Source: Tetrapyrgos nigripes (Eukaryota; Basidiomycota; Agaricomycetes; Agaricales; Campanellaceae). From it: a DNA stretch of 64,000 bases. Every line of letters starts with the position of its first letter. Positions within the stretch are counted from its first letter, which is position 1. Shown here piece after piece: positions 46,722-56,257 of this stretch. The notes under the pieces were generated by a model. That model was not told the DNA's origin, did no database searches, and worked only from the letters and a program-made list of their open reading frames with translations. The stretch lies in assembly GCA_013368315.1 (NCBI GenBank), contig JAACJM010000089.1, forward strand, positions 62,001-126,000, in the 5' to 3' direction. Position numbers and translations under genes: made by a program.

Positions 46722-48994
46722 ATGGAAAACCCAACGTATTGGCAGTCAGCAGAAGGTCAAGCAATCATCGACTCTATCGTCAAGAAACGTATACCCGCAT
46801 GGACGAACGGCCTCAAGATGGAGCAGAGGGATGTAATAGGGAAGATACTGGATGGGGAGAAGGTTCTTTGGCTGGCAGCTACAGGGATTGGGAAGTCGGC
46901 CGCCTTTCAAGTCCCCATTATCGTATGTGAAGAGATTAGAGATAATCCTTCATTGTATCCGGGTCTGAAGGTGCAGAAGCTACCTGTAGGATTAGTTGTG
47001 ATGCCGACAAAGGGTTTAGTTGGGAATATAGTGTGTGAACACTATTGCTGTTTCTTCTGAATTACACTAATCAACGACCAGGTCGATGAAGCACAGAAAC
47101 TGGGCATATCTGCTTTTGCCTATACACATCCCAACCTAACGCAGGCACGGAAGGACAGGGTGGATATTGTGAAGGTTATCTCAAGTTGTTTGAAGTACAG
47201 GCTCATTTGCGTCGACCCAGAGCACCTGCAGTTGGAAGAATGGACCCGCATTGCCGCATCACCTATATTTCGTTCCAATCTCATATTCTCATGCACCGAG
47301 GAAGCCCACTTGATACCAGAATGGGGAAACCCGGACTTCCAACTCGATTTTGCATTCATTGGTACATTTTTTCGTAGTCGACTACCCTCTGAAATATCAT
47401 CCTTCGCATTATCCGCTACCCTCGAGCCCGGTGAGCCTACCATGACTGTCTGCGAGCGTCTTGGTTTCAGAGCTCCACATTTTCATCTCCTTCGTGACTC
47501 AAATGAGCGCCCAAACACCCAGTTCATTGTCGACACCCTCACACATGGACTTTCTGGCGAGGTTTTCCCTCAACTACTGCCGTATGTGTCCAGTGGGCGG
47601 AAAACAATTATTCATTGTCAAACCCTCGAGGTAGTCTACCACGTCTACCTCTATCTTCTCTCCTTCCTCAATGATTCCGACCACAATGCATTGCGGCGCA
47701 TGCGTGTATATCACAGCATGTGCTCAGACGAATACAATGCGCAGACACTCCATATGCTCAATAACGACCCCCTCTGTCAGATCGTCATTGCTACTGTTGC
47801 TTTTGCCAATGGGATCAATGTTCGCGCACTTCTCGACAGTATTTCTCTCGGGGTTTCATCTTCATTTAACTTGACTTGGCAAGAGAAAGGCCGTGTTGGT
47901 CGATCAGCAGAGCTTCTTGCTCGGGGGATCTTGTTAGTATCTGCGGCATCAGTTAACAAAGCCCAGAAGTACATTGAAGGTACGCCGCTACTAAGTGAGT
48001 GTATGATTTCATCACTGATATCATTAAAGCTATCAACAAAGGCTTGATGCCTCCTTCAGAAATGAATCACGCAACCGCACTTGTCCTCACCGAAACCATC
48101 TGCTATATTGCCCGCATCAATATCATTTACCAAAACCCTCCGCTCGAGCTTTCATCCCTTGATTGTATAACAGCAAAACGAAAACTACCCTGTTCCCTAT
48201 GTGCACATCGAGCAGGTATCACTGTTGAGTTCCCACCATCGCAAACTCCATCAGCTTTCCCTTCATCCGATGCCAAACTGTCCAGTGCCAAGAATTCCGA
48301 TCAATCTTTGAAGCTCACAAAGAAGGAACGTGAGGATGCGGCGGATATACTCATCAAATTCGGGGATACTATTTATGATACCGAATCTTTGAACGACGCA
48401 TATTGGTTTCGCCCGAAAGCTTCCTATTTTCCTCTTTCTCTACAAACTGAAATCCTCAACCGTTTCTTCTATATCTCTCACCTCGACTCTCTTATCTCGA
48501 TTCTCAAAACCCATGACTGGTCTTTCTCCAATGACTACGCTGAACGATTATATGATATCATACTGTCCAAATTGATTCAAATCCAAGCTCAACGAAAATC
48601 GAAGCAAGCACAAACTAATCGGAAGCGAAAGCGGACAAGTAACGCCAAGAAACTTGCAGAAGGACCAGGTGACAGTGAGGAGAGTGGCGCAAGTGAGGAG
48701 AGTGACAAAGATGACCTCATAACGGTGGAAACACAACCTATACACGTTGAAGAACATATTTCCGAGTCCCGTAACAACGATAATACTGCGCCCGTGCTTC
48801 AAGATTCTGTTCAACCCAATATCAGGCCACAACCACGGCTACGAGCACCACCAGCCAAGCAGCAGAGCGCAAAGGAGGTGATGGATAGTTTTGGGCCTCA
48901 TTGTACAAAGAGGAAGGCAGTTGTTAATTCGGAGAATGTCGATGGCGATTCTGATGATAATCAACTCCGCCGTTCATCCAGGCTTCGAGGGTAA
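46722..48994 (+). CDS. RecQ-like superfamily 2 helicase
   Basis: Three exons (46722-47030, 47082-47979, 48030-48994) join in frame to 723 residues. SF2 motifs appear in order: Walker A ATGIGKS (53-59), a motif II of EEAH (176-179) instead of DEAH, SAT (motif III), TIIHCQTLEV (IV), VIATVAFANGINV (V) and QEKGRVGRS (VI). The C-terminus holds a Cys pair (CSLC), a basic NRKRKR nuclear signal and acidic Ser/Glu repeats. RecQ enzymes unwind DNA 3'-5'. Inside the inverted repeats it probably serves the element, but an independent role in repair or telomeric repeats cannot be excluded. The start ATG at 46722 gives the first good context; the frame is open further upstream. Confidence 0.9.
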
Positions 48995-49028
48995 TGTCAT
49001 AGCAAAACAGTATCATTGTACTTGATAA

Positions 49029-52000
49029 TTACAATTGCATATCAACGTCTCCATCGTCCCAATTCTCCTCATCGTCACTGTCAACTTCTTGTACTGATGG
49101 GTCATTTTGAAGTACATCCTCCACATCAAAAATACCGTTCATCCGCATCACAGCAAACTCTTCCCTCTCATACCACTCGTCTATGAGCATTCCTGATTCT
49201 GGGTCAACCAGTGTATGTAAATCCGAACCACTGTTGAGAGGTAATTCACTGCAATCATCTTCTGCAAGTGATTCGTCCTCTTGCAGAGCAACTGTAATGG
49301 ATTCGGTAGGATTGATTGGAAGTAGTACATTCTGAGCTTCGTTCTTTGGTGGAATCAAAATCATGGGCAACTTCAACAACAAGAAAAAAGACAACGCTCA
49401 CCCGTCGAGCTTCAAATTTAGCAATGACTGCCGCATATGCTGTCAACTTTTGAAGAAAATCCTTGAGTTTACCGCCAGAGGTGAGCTTGATATAACCTTT
49501 GTTGTAAGAATCCTTTGCAGAATGACCCATACTCCGGCCTGACCGGAAGTTATGTACTTGCTCGTCCCTATATATCTGGAGAAGGGTCTTGTACTCGTCA
49601 CGTAAGTGGGGGATGTATGAGTTTTGCCTCGGCGTCGTAAGTCGAATCCGTCCTCCATTAGCTCACGAAAACGAAGAAAGAATTCAGCATTTGGTGCAAT
49701 AAGGACTCGGTGAAAATGATCATCAAAGTTACCACCGCTGTGTTGAATCATGAACTCCAACCAACAATTGTAGTGTTCTTGAAGCAAGTCTTTCTCGATC
49801 CATTTGCCGAGTTCACCGGAGATATTGACAAGCATGTTGTCAAGTATAGCATTGGATAGGTCTTCTGAGGACTCGTAGCGGATGAGACAATACATTTCAA
49901 GAAGGAATATCACATAGTTGAAGTTAGATGAGCCTGCGAAAACAAAGATCCAGATCTGCCGCATAATCAGTAAGTACCTTGCTCTTGAGTCTGGTAAACA
50001 CTCACCTTCATTACTTCCCAAAAGCGACCTATATCTCCTTCAGGAATTGCATACGCAGCTTCCATCCACCACCCGTACTCCTGCATGAATAGAATGCTAT
50101 TTGCAAGGACTCGATCTCCAGTAAAGTCGTCTTTTTCGATATGGCCTGTGGGAACACTTTCGGAAGTGCGATGAATTGAGGAAGGAGGATTCCATTGACT
50201 ACCCAAAGGTACTTGTATGGATTCCGAGGCACGATCATAAGTATTTTTGGAAAGAGCAAGTTGATATGCTTGAGGTGAGGCATATTTGTCTACCAGGGTT
50301 TCCGCAATTTTAATCAATGTATCGAGGGATGGAAGGGTGTTGTCGTTGGCTAGCTGCTGGAAATGCTGTATTAGCAAGCTTGCATCAGATATCTGGTAGT
50401 AGAGACTGTAGAAATTATGAGTTAAAGAGGATGTGTAAAAGTATGTTACTTACCGCCATATGTCAACTGCTTTTGTATTCCAAGCTAAATTACATATTCT
50501 TGACGTCGGATAAAATGAGCAGGCTTTGAAGTTACGTGGCCTGTACATTCCGGTCGCTGCGGCAATACGAGATAGTGAAGATGGATCTGAAGAAGCTTCC
50601 AGACCATAGTGGTTGGCAGCAAGAGAGTTGAGATTGGTTGCACGCATATGCCAGATGCCGCACGTAAAGATTTTGCTGGTCATTGAATTGTAGTTGGCAG
50701 CAACACTCTTCTCTGTTTGAGTAATGGTACCATGCTTGCGTACCCGAAAAAAAGCAGCAAAGGATCCACCATCACCATCAAACCAATCCAGCATGTCCTC
50801 AGCGAGTTCAGGGTTGAGACCTTTCTGCACATTGAAGTCAACCATCACTCGTTTCATTCCTTGGGTTGACATCTCGTTCTCGGAATTGGTTCCTAATGGC
50901 TGAGTTTCTGATTTCCGCAATCGGCTCAGCACAGAATCTTTGAGATAGAGCTGCACGATAGTAATTGAGGGAAGGAATGTATTCGAGAAGTGCACGAACA
51001 AAGTGCATAGCTAGAATGGTACGCATACGAGGCCAGTTGATGTCCTGAAGAAGGGATTCTGCAGTCATTTTGGAGCGTGAGTTCTTGATTACACGTTCAA
51101 TGTATTCAGAACGAGAAAAAGCACCAGGTTTAACACCATGTAGCTTGATCACAGTACCAGCGCATCCGACACGTAACGTGCTCTTCTTCCCAAGGCCAAA
51201 TTCATGTACTGGTACGTGCTCTTGGGTGTTGTCAACAGTAGTACTATGGCTGAGGATTCCGAGCTTTGCTGCTGCTTGATATTCCTCCTGAAGCCATGCT
51301 ATTGCCCACTTGGACAGTTGTTCGAGTGCATCGCGCGCCATAGACTCAGAGACAGAAAGACCAAAGCCTGGTATGAATACGTTTGATGTCAATATGAGAA
51401 CGGCATGCGAAATGCCATATTCCCATTATCAGCGGAAGATATCCAGTGGCGTATTTATTTCGACAAATGATGAATGAAGAGATACACATGACTTGAATCT
51501 AAAGCATCATAAGTATGAGAGAAACGTAAAAACTGATCTAAAACTCACCATTGGATGAGGACAAATCTTCTTGAGAACTGTGACTCCCTTCTTTCGACAA
51601 GCGGCCATGCACTCAGTTATGAACCAGACCGTAGGATCTCGCCTCTTGAGTCGCTCGACAAGCTTTTGCATGCTGAATGATTTGATGTCCTCGAGTTGCA
51701 GTGAATCTGCCCTGACACGTGTTTGAAAGGTAGGATCATTGTGGTCATCTTCTGTGAGCTTCTCAATACCTTTATGAAGGCAATTACCAACAACGCGTAG
51801 GGCCCAGGAAGACAATGATATGTGAGTGTAGTGAATGGAAGAGAGATCGACAGATGGGGAAAAATGATGGTCTCGCTCTGGAGCGTGAGCTGCCTTCGTT
51901 GTTGGATAACTATACTTGTGATTATACAGTTTCTCGATGATCTGAATTGGTGGTATGGTGGTCCGACCCTGAAGCCATCGTTGGACCATGACCCAGTTAC

Positions 52001-52589
52001 GAAGAGGAACTGAACGGTTGGGTCCATCACAGGTGAGTATAACATCAAGGAATTTGGCAATCCCTCCGGCAAATTTCTTGTGGATTAGGTCTAGAACTTC
52101 ATCAGCCTTGACGTTGTCTGACTCTTCATAAGGCTTGATGGGTTTGAATGATGGCCAGATGGGTATATCGGCAGGGAGATCAGGAAGGAATTCTGGTAGA
52201 AGGTTAATGCTTGCCGTGTCCGGTACTTCGGGAATACGCGTATGGGTATATACTCGTCTTGTACGCTTGGGACTGGGAACTTCTGAAGGTGTTGATGGAA
52301 ATGGAGAGTCTGCTGGAGAGAAAGGAGATTCGAGAGAGGAGAAAACTCTATATCTCTGCAAGAGTTCTGCACCAGGCACAGAAGAAGTAATGATTTGATT
52401 ATATGTCCGTTTTCCGAGCCCTGATTGACTGAGTATGGCTTCCGAACGTGAAATAATTGGGGTTGATGGAATAGATGTAGAAGACAAAGGGTTGGGATCG
52501 GAAGGCACATTGAAGCCCAGAATATCAGGAATGGAAAGCGCGTTTCGGTAGTTCCGGCTCTTGCGTCTTTGCTGAGGGGGTCCGGACAT
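49029..52589 (-). CDS. DUF6589-family protein, candidate transposase, frame broken
   Basis: Exons are about 52589-51549, 51498-50454, 50405-50006, 49955-49402 and 49331-49029, about 1,100 residues. The N-terminus is Ser/Pro-rich with a KRTRR signal. The conserved DUF6589 body is recognised from VDN...GTVIKL, QPLGTNSENEMSTQGMK, GDGGSFAAFFRVRKH, NSLAANHYG...SSDPSSLSR, ANSILFMQEYGWW, FAGSSNFNYV and LVNISGELGKWIEKDLLQEHY. The tail is strongly acidic. Three frame changes occur: near 51390 (a 34-bp intron or an indel), near 50915-50965, and a missing C in a C run at 49608-49612. The last is clearly a one-base loss. Transposase activity is inference from element context and from conserved Asp residues. 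Confidence 0.78.
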
Positions 52590-52704
52590 CTTGAATATGT
52601 ATACTAGTATGTTAGGAGGTATAAAACACGTTCTACGGCTGTAAAGACGCGTCCTTGCGGACACTTGGACGACGAGGATAGAATACGAAGTTAACGTCAA
52701 AGCG

Positions 52705-52860
52705 ATGACGTAGTCAATGTGGCAGTGTGATTAGCAAATTTCTTCAATTCATTTGCGTGAGAAAGACCCAGTCCCCAGACGCGGCGACTTGCCAAACAGA
52801 CTACCATACATCTACTTTAGTAGATCGTCATGTTGTCTGTCTAGGAGACTAGAAATTTCC
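52705..52860 (-). repeat. right terminal inverted repeat of the helicase-DUF6589 element
   Basis: Read on the minus strand it gives GGAAATTTCTAGTC, then GGGACTGG, then ATTTGCTAATCACAC followed by TGCCAC. This matches the order of the left arm. Confidence 0.7.
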
Positions 52861-52865
52861 AGGGT
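52861..52865. repeat. putative target duplication AGGGT, right
   Basis: This is the right partner of the duplication at 46484-46488. Confidence 0.7.
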
Positions 52866-52972
52866 GTGGTGCTCCCTGCCGACAGCATCCTTTCGCCAAA
52901 CCTTCTCTGTTTGCTTATGTACCATTTACAGATTGTACGTATGTAATTGATTTCAATAATACAGAAGCGGGG

Positions 52973-53290
52973 CAATATATATAGTAGCAATGGCGGGCGC
53001 GCAAGGAGGGCGGAGATATTCCCACGCAGGGATCATCCCAAGCCCAAGCGCTTTCCAAAATATCCCAGACCAGCATGCTTACGGTAGACCTAAAAGCAAG
53101 CTCAGTCGAGCTCATGTACCATTACTGACTTATGTACTAATGCAATTTGCAGGTAGTATGGCAATATATATGGCAAAAATGGTGCCGTGGCAGGCGCAAG
53201 CAGGGCGGAAATGTTCCCACGCACGGAATAGCCCGAGCCCAAGCGTATCCCGAATAACCCGAGCCAGCCCAGGGATTTCCGAAAAATCCG
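52973..53290. repeat. diverged direct repeat, two units of about 110 bp
   Basis: GCAATATATA, CAGGCGCAAG/GCGCGCAAGG, GGGCGGA, TTCCCACGCA and CCAAGCG occur in the same order at about 52973-53080 and 53158-53275. The region has no coding signal. It may be a decayed element. Confidence 0.6.
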
Positions 53291-54780
53291 ATGGCAGCCT
53301 GGTGCCGAGCTACGCCTAAGATGGCATTTTCCGAGAGGCAGGATGCTGGTCCATGAGTTAGACCGCTGAAAAAGGCAGGTCGCTTACAAAGGCGCTCTAG
53401 TCACGTGTGGCCAAGGTTCAACCGTCGCTTTTTATAAAGGAGCTTCTAAGGTTATAACCCCGATATTTTGTAAAACTTTTATAAAAAAAACTGTGTCCTG
53501 GCTTGACAAGCGTGCCAATCATCCATCTCAGCATGAGATGCAAAGGGCGTGGACTCACCCCTGCCTCATCCTCTCCTCCCCTAAAGACGAAGGAGGTATC
53601 CTTGTTTGGCAACTTGAACAAGACGGAAATCAAGTGCCAATCAGTCCGGACCGCCCCAATCGGGCAGGTCGCTCCGACGTCCGTCAATTTACTGAAAGTG
53701 ATATTAACGGTGACGATGATGGGGAGGCGGGAGGGCAGTGCAAGTGGTAGAATTGCACCGTGTACTATGTATTCTAGGTCTACCTGTCTTGTAGGTCGAC
53801 ATTATACTTACCTTACTTACATGTCTAGACTCTAAATGATTACTACCAACATCACCTCACTTCTACGCTGTTCATAGACGCAGAAATTCAGGGTGAAGCA
53901 GTCTGCGAGTCGCTAGGGATCCCTTTACAAGTGGCTGCGCGTAGGGGGACTGTTTTGCCCTTGTAACACTATATCACTGATATTGTGACGACGCAACGCC
54001 ACCCCGCCGGGTCCTGAAGGGGCCATGCCAGCCACTTGGTGTCTATCTATCTACCCGTAGCATCAATCCAATTCACATGTTTTCCACCAAGTTGCATATC
54101 AGTTCTTAGTCTTAGTCCGGGTAATACACTCCTCCTCCTCATGGTCCACTGATTCTACCTTACTAGCGTCGTAAAGGGAATCGAGCGCTTCAGACGCGTC
54201 ATCTGATAGCAAAACTTGCATGATTTGAAGCCGAGAAGTCCGAGTCCGTATGTCCAACATTCCTGTAAGCCGCACGTATTAGGCTTGTTCAAGACTTCAA
54301 GTTGCGGTACCTTCAACTTGGCAAGACATGCCGTACCGTACTCCTTTCAATCAGTCGGTCCGTCTACTAGTATCTCGTAACATCACTGACTCGCGGACCA
54401 TTCATACTATCCCTGTCAAATTCAAATAAAGAATGGTTATGGACTTATGAGGGTGATACGCATAATGTGGAAAAGTTTTGCGGCATGTTAAGAACCTTTG
54501 AAGTACCTGAACGTGGACGTTACGCAGTAAACCTCCGGCATTCATCTAGCATTCATCCAAGCTCTTCAATTGCTCCCGGTCCCGGATATACACTTGGAAG
54601 AATCAGACATACTACTATAGTCTGTCTGAGAGCGTGTGGTCACCAATCCCTACCTCGTCATAAAACAGAAAAATGTGAGACGAAAGAGTCAGAAAAGGCG
54701 TGCTAGTGCTGGGGTGACCAGATTCTGAACATACCATGACAACTGGCACTGACGATGCTCGAGTCTCGACTACCTCAAAC
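53291..54780. other. intergenic stretch
   Basis: No gene recognised. It contains copy B of the 140-bp dispersed repeat and one copy of the GGTAATACACTCC repeat directly after it. Confidence 0.4.
53915..54057 (-). repeat. dispersed 140-bp repeat, copy B
   Basis: This is the inverted match of 43826-43965, sharing the GACGACGCAACGCCACCCCG and GGGTCCTGAAGGGGCC words and the CTATCTATCTA end. Confidence 0.7.
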
Positions 54781-54781
54781 G

Positions 54782-54788
54782 TATAAAA
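54782..54788 (+). promoter_or_regulatory. TATA box of the secreted-protein gene
   Basis: TATAAAA lies 187 bp upstream of the ATG at 54969, and a pyrimidine-rich leader follows. Its position suits a start near 54815. Confidence 0.5.
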
Positions 54789-54968
54789 CCCTACAAAACT
54801 TTATGGTAGAAAACCAGTCAAGGACATCTACTACAAGTCGCTCTTCACTCTTCACTCAGCTTCAGCTCTACTAATAGCTCGTAGACTCAGACTCCAGTTT
54901 CGCCTTCAGCCTCGACCCGGCAATCTCCCAGTCCCAGTCTCGCAGTTCATTCGAATTCCATCTCCACC

Positions 54969-56257
54969 ATGATCTTCAGCCGTGCTATCCCCTTTGCCTC
55001 CTTACTCACCGTCTGTCTGAGCTCCACCTTTGTGGCAGCGAACCCCGTCTCCTTCTTCTTTTCCGGTGCTGGCTCAGACGTCTCCACCGGTAACATTGGC
55101 AAGCGCCAAGACACCGGCGACACCTCCATCTCGGACATCGCAAGTGTCCTCATCAATTTACAATCCCAGGTTGCGCAGATTTTGCCTCAGATCGGTGAGT
55201 GTTGTATCATTATGGGTTGTATGGGTTGTATCGTTATCGTTCGCTCCGAGTCGTTCTTGCCATTATTATTACTTTGACCTTTTCATCCAATATCGATTCC
55301 TACATACCTATAACCTAACATACAATATGCATATTACAGACGCCCTCGTAGCCAACGGCAACGCCAGCGATGCCACCGTCACCCCACTCATCAACCAACT
55401 CAACTCTGTTATCAGCGCCGGCTCTGATAATCTCAGTAACCTTCCTGTGGGATTGGATAACTTGAACCTTCAGAAACGTCATTATGATTATGATTATGAT
55501 CATGATCATTATCATCATCATCATCATCATGAAGGTCATGGAGGATGTAACTGTGGATGTGGATGTCATGAAGGGCATGGGGGCCACGGAGAGGATGGAG
55601 GTCATGAAGGTCATGAAGGTGGCGTCAAGGTGGTCAAGGTGGTCAAGGTGGCGGTCAAGGTGGTCAAGGTGGCGGTCAAGGTGGTGGTCAAGGTGGTCAA
55701 GGTGGTGGTCAAGGTGGTCAAGGTGGCGGTCAAGGTGGTCAAGGTGGCGGTCAAGGTGGCGGACAAGGTAATGATATCGGTAAAGACGAGATTGCCAAAA
55801 TTATCGCTGCGATTGTTATTGTAAGTCTTATATCATTTCAGAAAACGACAGACGATCTCATTCCCACCTACATGTACACAACACCGTACTGACACACACA
55901 CACGCAGGACATTACCAAAACCCTCAACGGACTCCTCCTCTCTGGTGCTTTCATCCCTGGCCTTGGCCCTCTCCTCGTTACCGTCGATTTGGTGTTGATC
56001 AAATTACTCACTGGCGTTGAGATTCTTCTTGCGGGTGTACTCAAGCTCGTGGCTGTTCTGTGAGTTCTTGTTACTACTTTTAAGTATCCTAATGCTATTG
56101 CTATTGCTATTGCTGGGACATGATTCTGATTCTGATTTTATTTGATACTGATACTGATACTTATTCTTATTCTTATTCTTCCAGACTCGTCGATGTCGCC
56201 GCTCTCCTGAAATCTATTGGCTTGGGCTTGTGCTTGGTGCTCTTGGGCTTTGAATAA
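54969..56257 (+). CDS. small secreted protein with His/Cys/Gly-rich insert
   Basis: Four exons (54969-55194, 55340-55820, 55908-56059, 56185-56257) match the intron plan of the paralogue at 10907-11668. A signal peptide (MIFSRAIPFASLLTVCLSSTFVAA) is followed by a KRQ site that could be Kex2-cleaved. The shared LPQI and helical part come next. Exon 2 then carries a unique insert: a Tyr/Asp/His run, HEGHGG and CNCGCGCH motifs, then Gly-Gly-Gln repeats. The insert could bind metal ions. The C-terminal hydrophobic region (LAGVLKLVAVLLV) is shared. A one-base loss at about 55621 puts the repeat out of frame with the upstream part, while all other repeat units and the downstream exons fit the Gly-rich frame. 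Confidence 0.8.
55612..55770 (+). repeat. minisatellite of GGTGGTCAA/GGCGGTCAA units
   Basis: Units of 9-12 bp repeat about 14 times. In the Gly frame they read Gly-Gly-Gln. The repeat gives misleading open frames in all three phases. Confidence 0.9.

Larger units (their letters stand above)
46489..52860. mobile_element. helicase-DUF6589 transposon-like element, 6372 bp
   Basis: The left end reads GGAAATTTCCTAGTC and the right end is the inverted form, GACTAG then AAATTTCC. Farther in, GGGACTGG and ATTTGCTAATCACAC-x-GCCAC occur in the same order on both arms, so the arms are related over about 100-130 bp. AGGGT directly flanks both ends (46484-46488 and 52861-52865). Only two genes lie inside, a RecQ-like helicase and a DUF6589 protein, converging with stops about 34 bp apart. 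This is the structure of an autonomous DNA transposon. I do not know a described family of this form. Confidence 0.78.

Noticed and set aside
46722..48994. Reading the RecQ-like gene as a telomere-linked helicase marking a chromosome end
   Set aside because: No telomeric hexamer arrays or subtelomeric repeats are present nearby, and the gene sits inside inverted repeats with a DUF6589 partner.
55030..55824. 264-codon plus-strand ORF with Val-Lys-Val repeats, and another with Ser-Arg-Trp repeats
   Set aside because: Both are other phases of the Gly-Gly-Gln minisatellite. Downstream exons and the paralogue fit only the Gly-rich phase.
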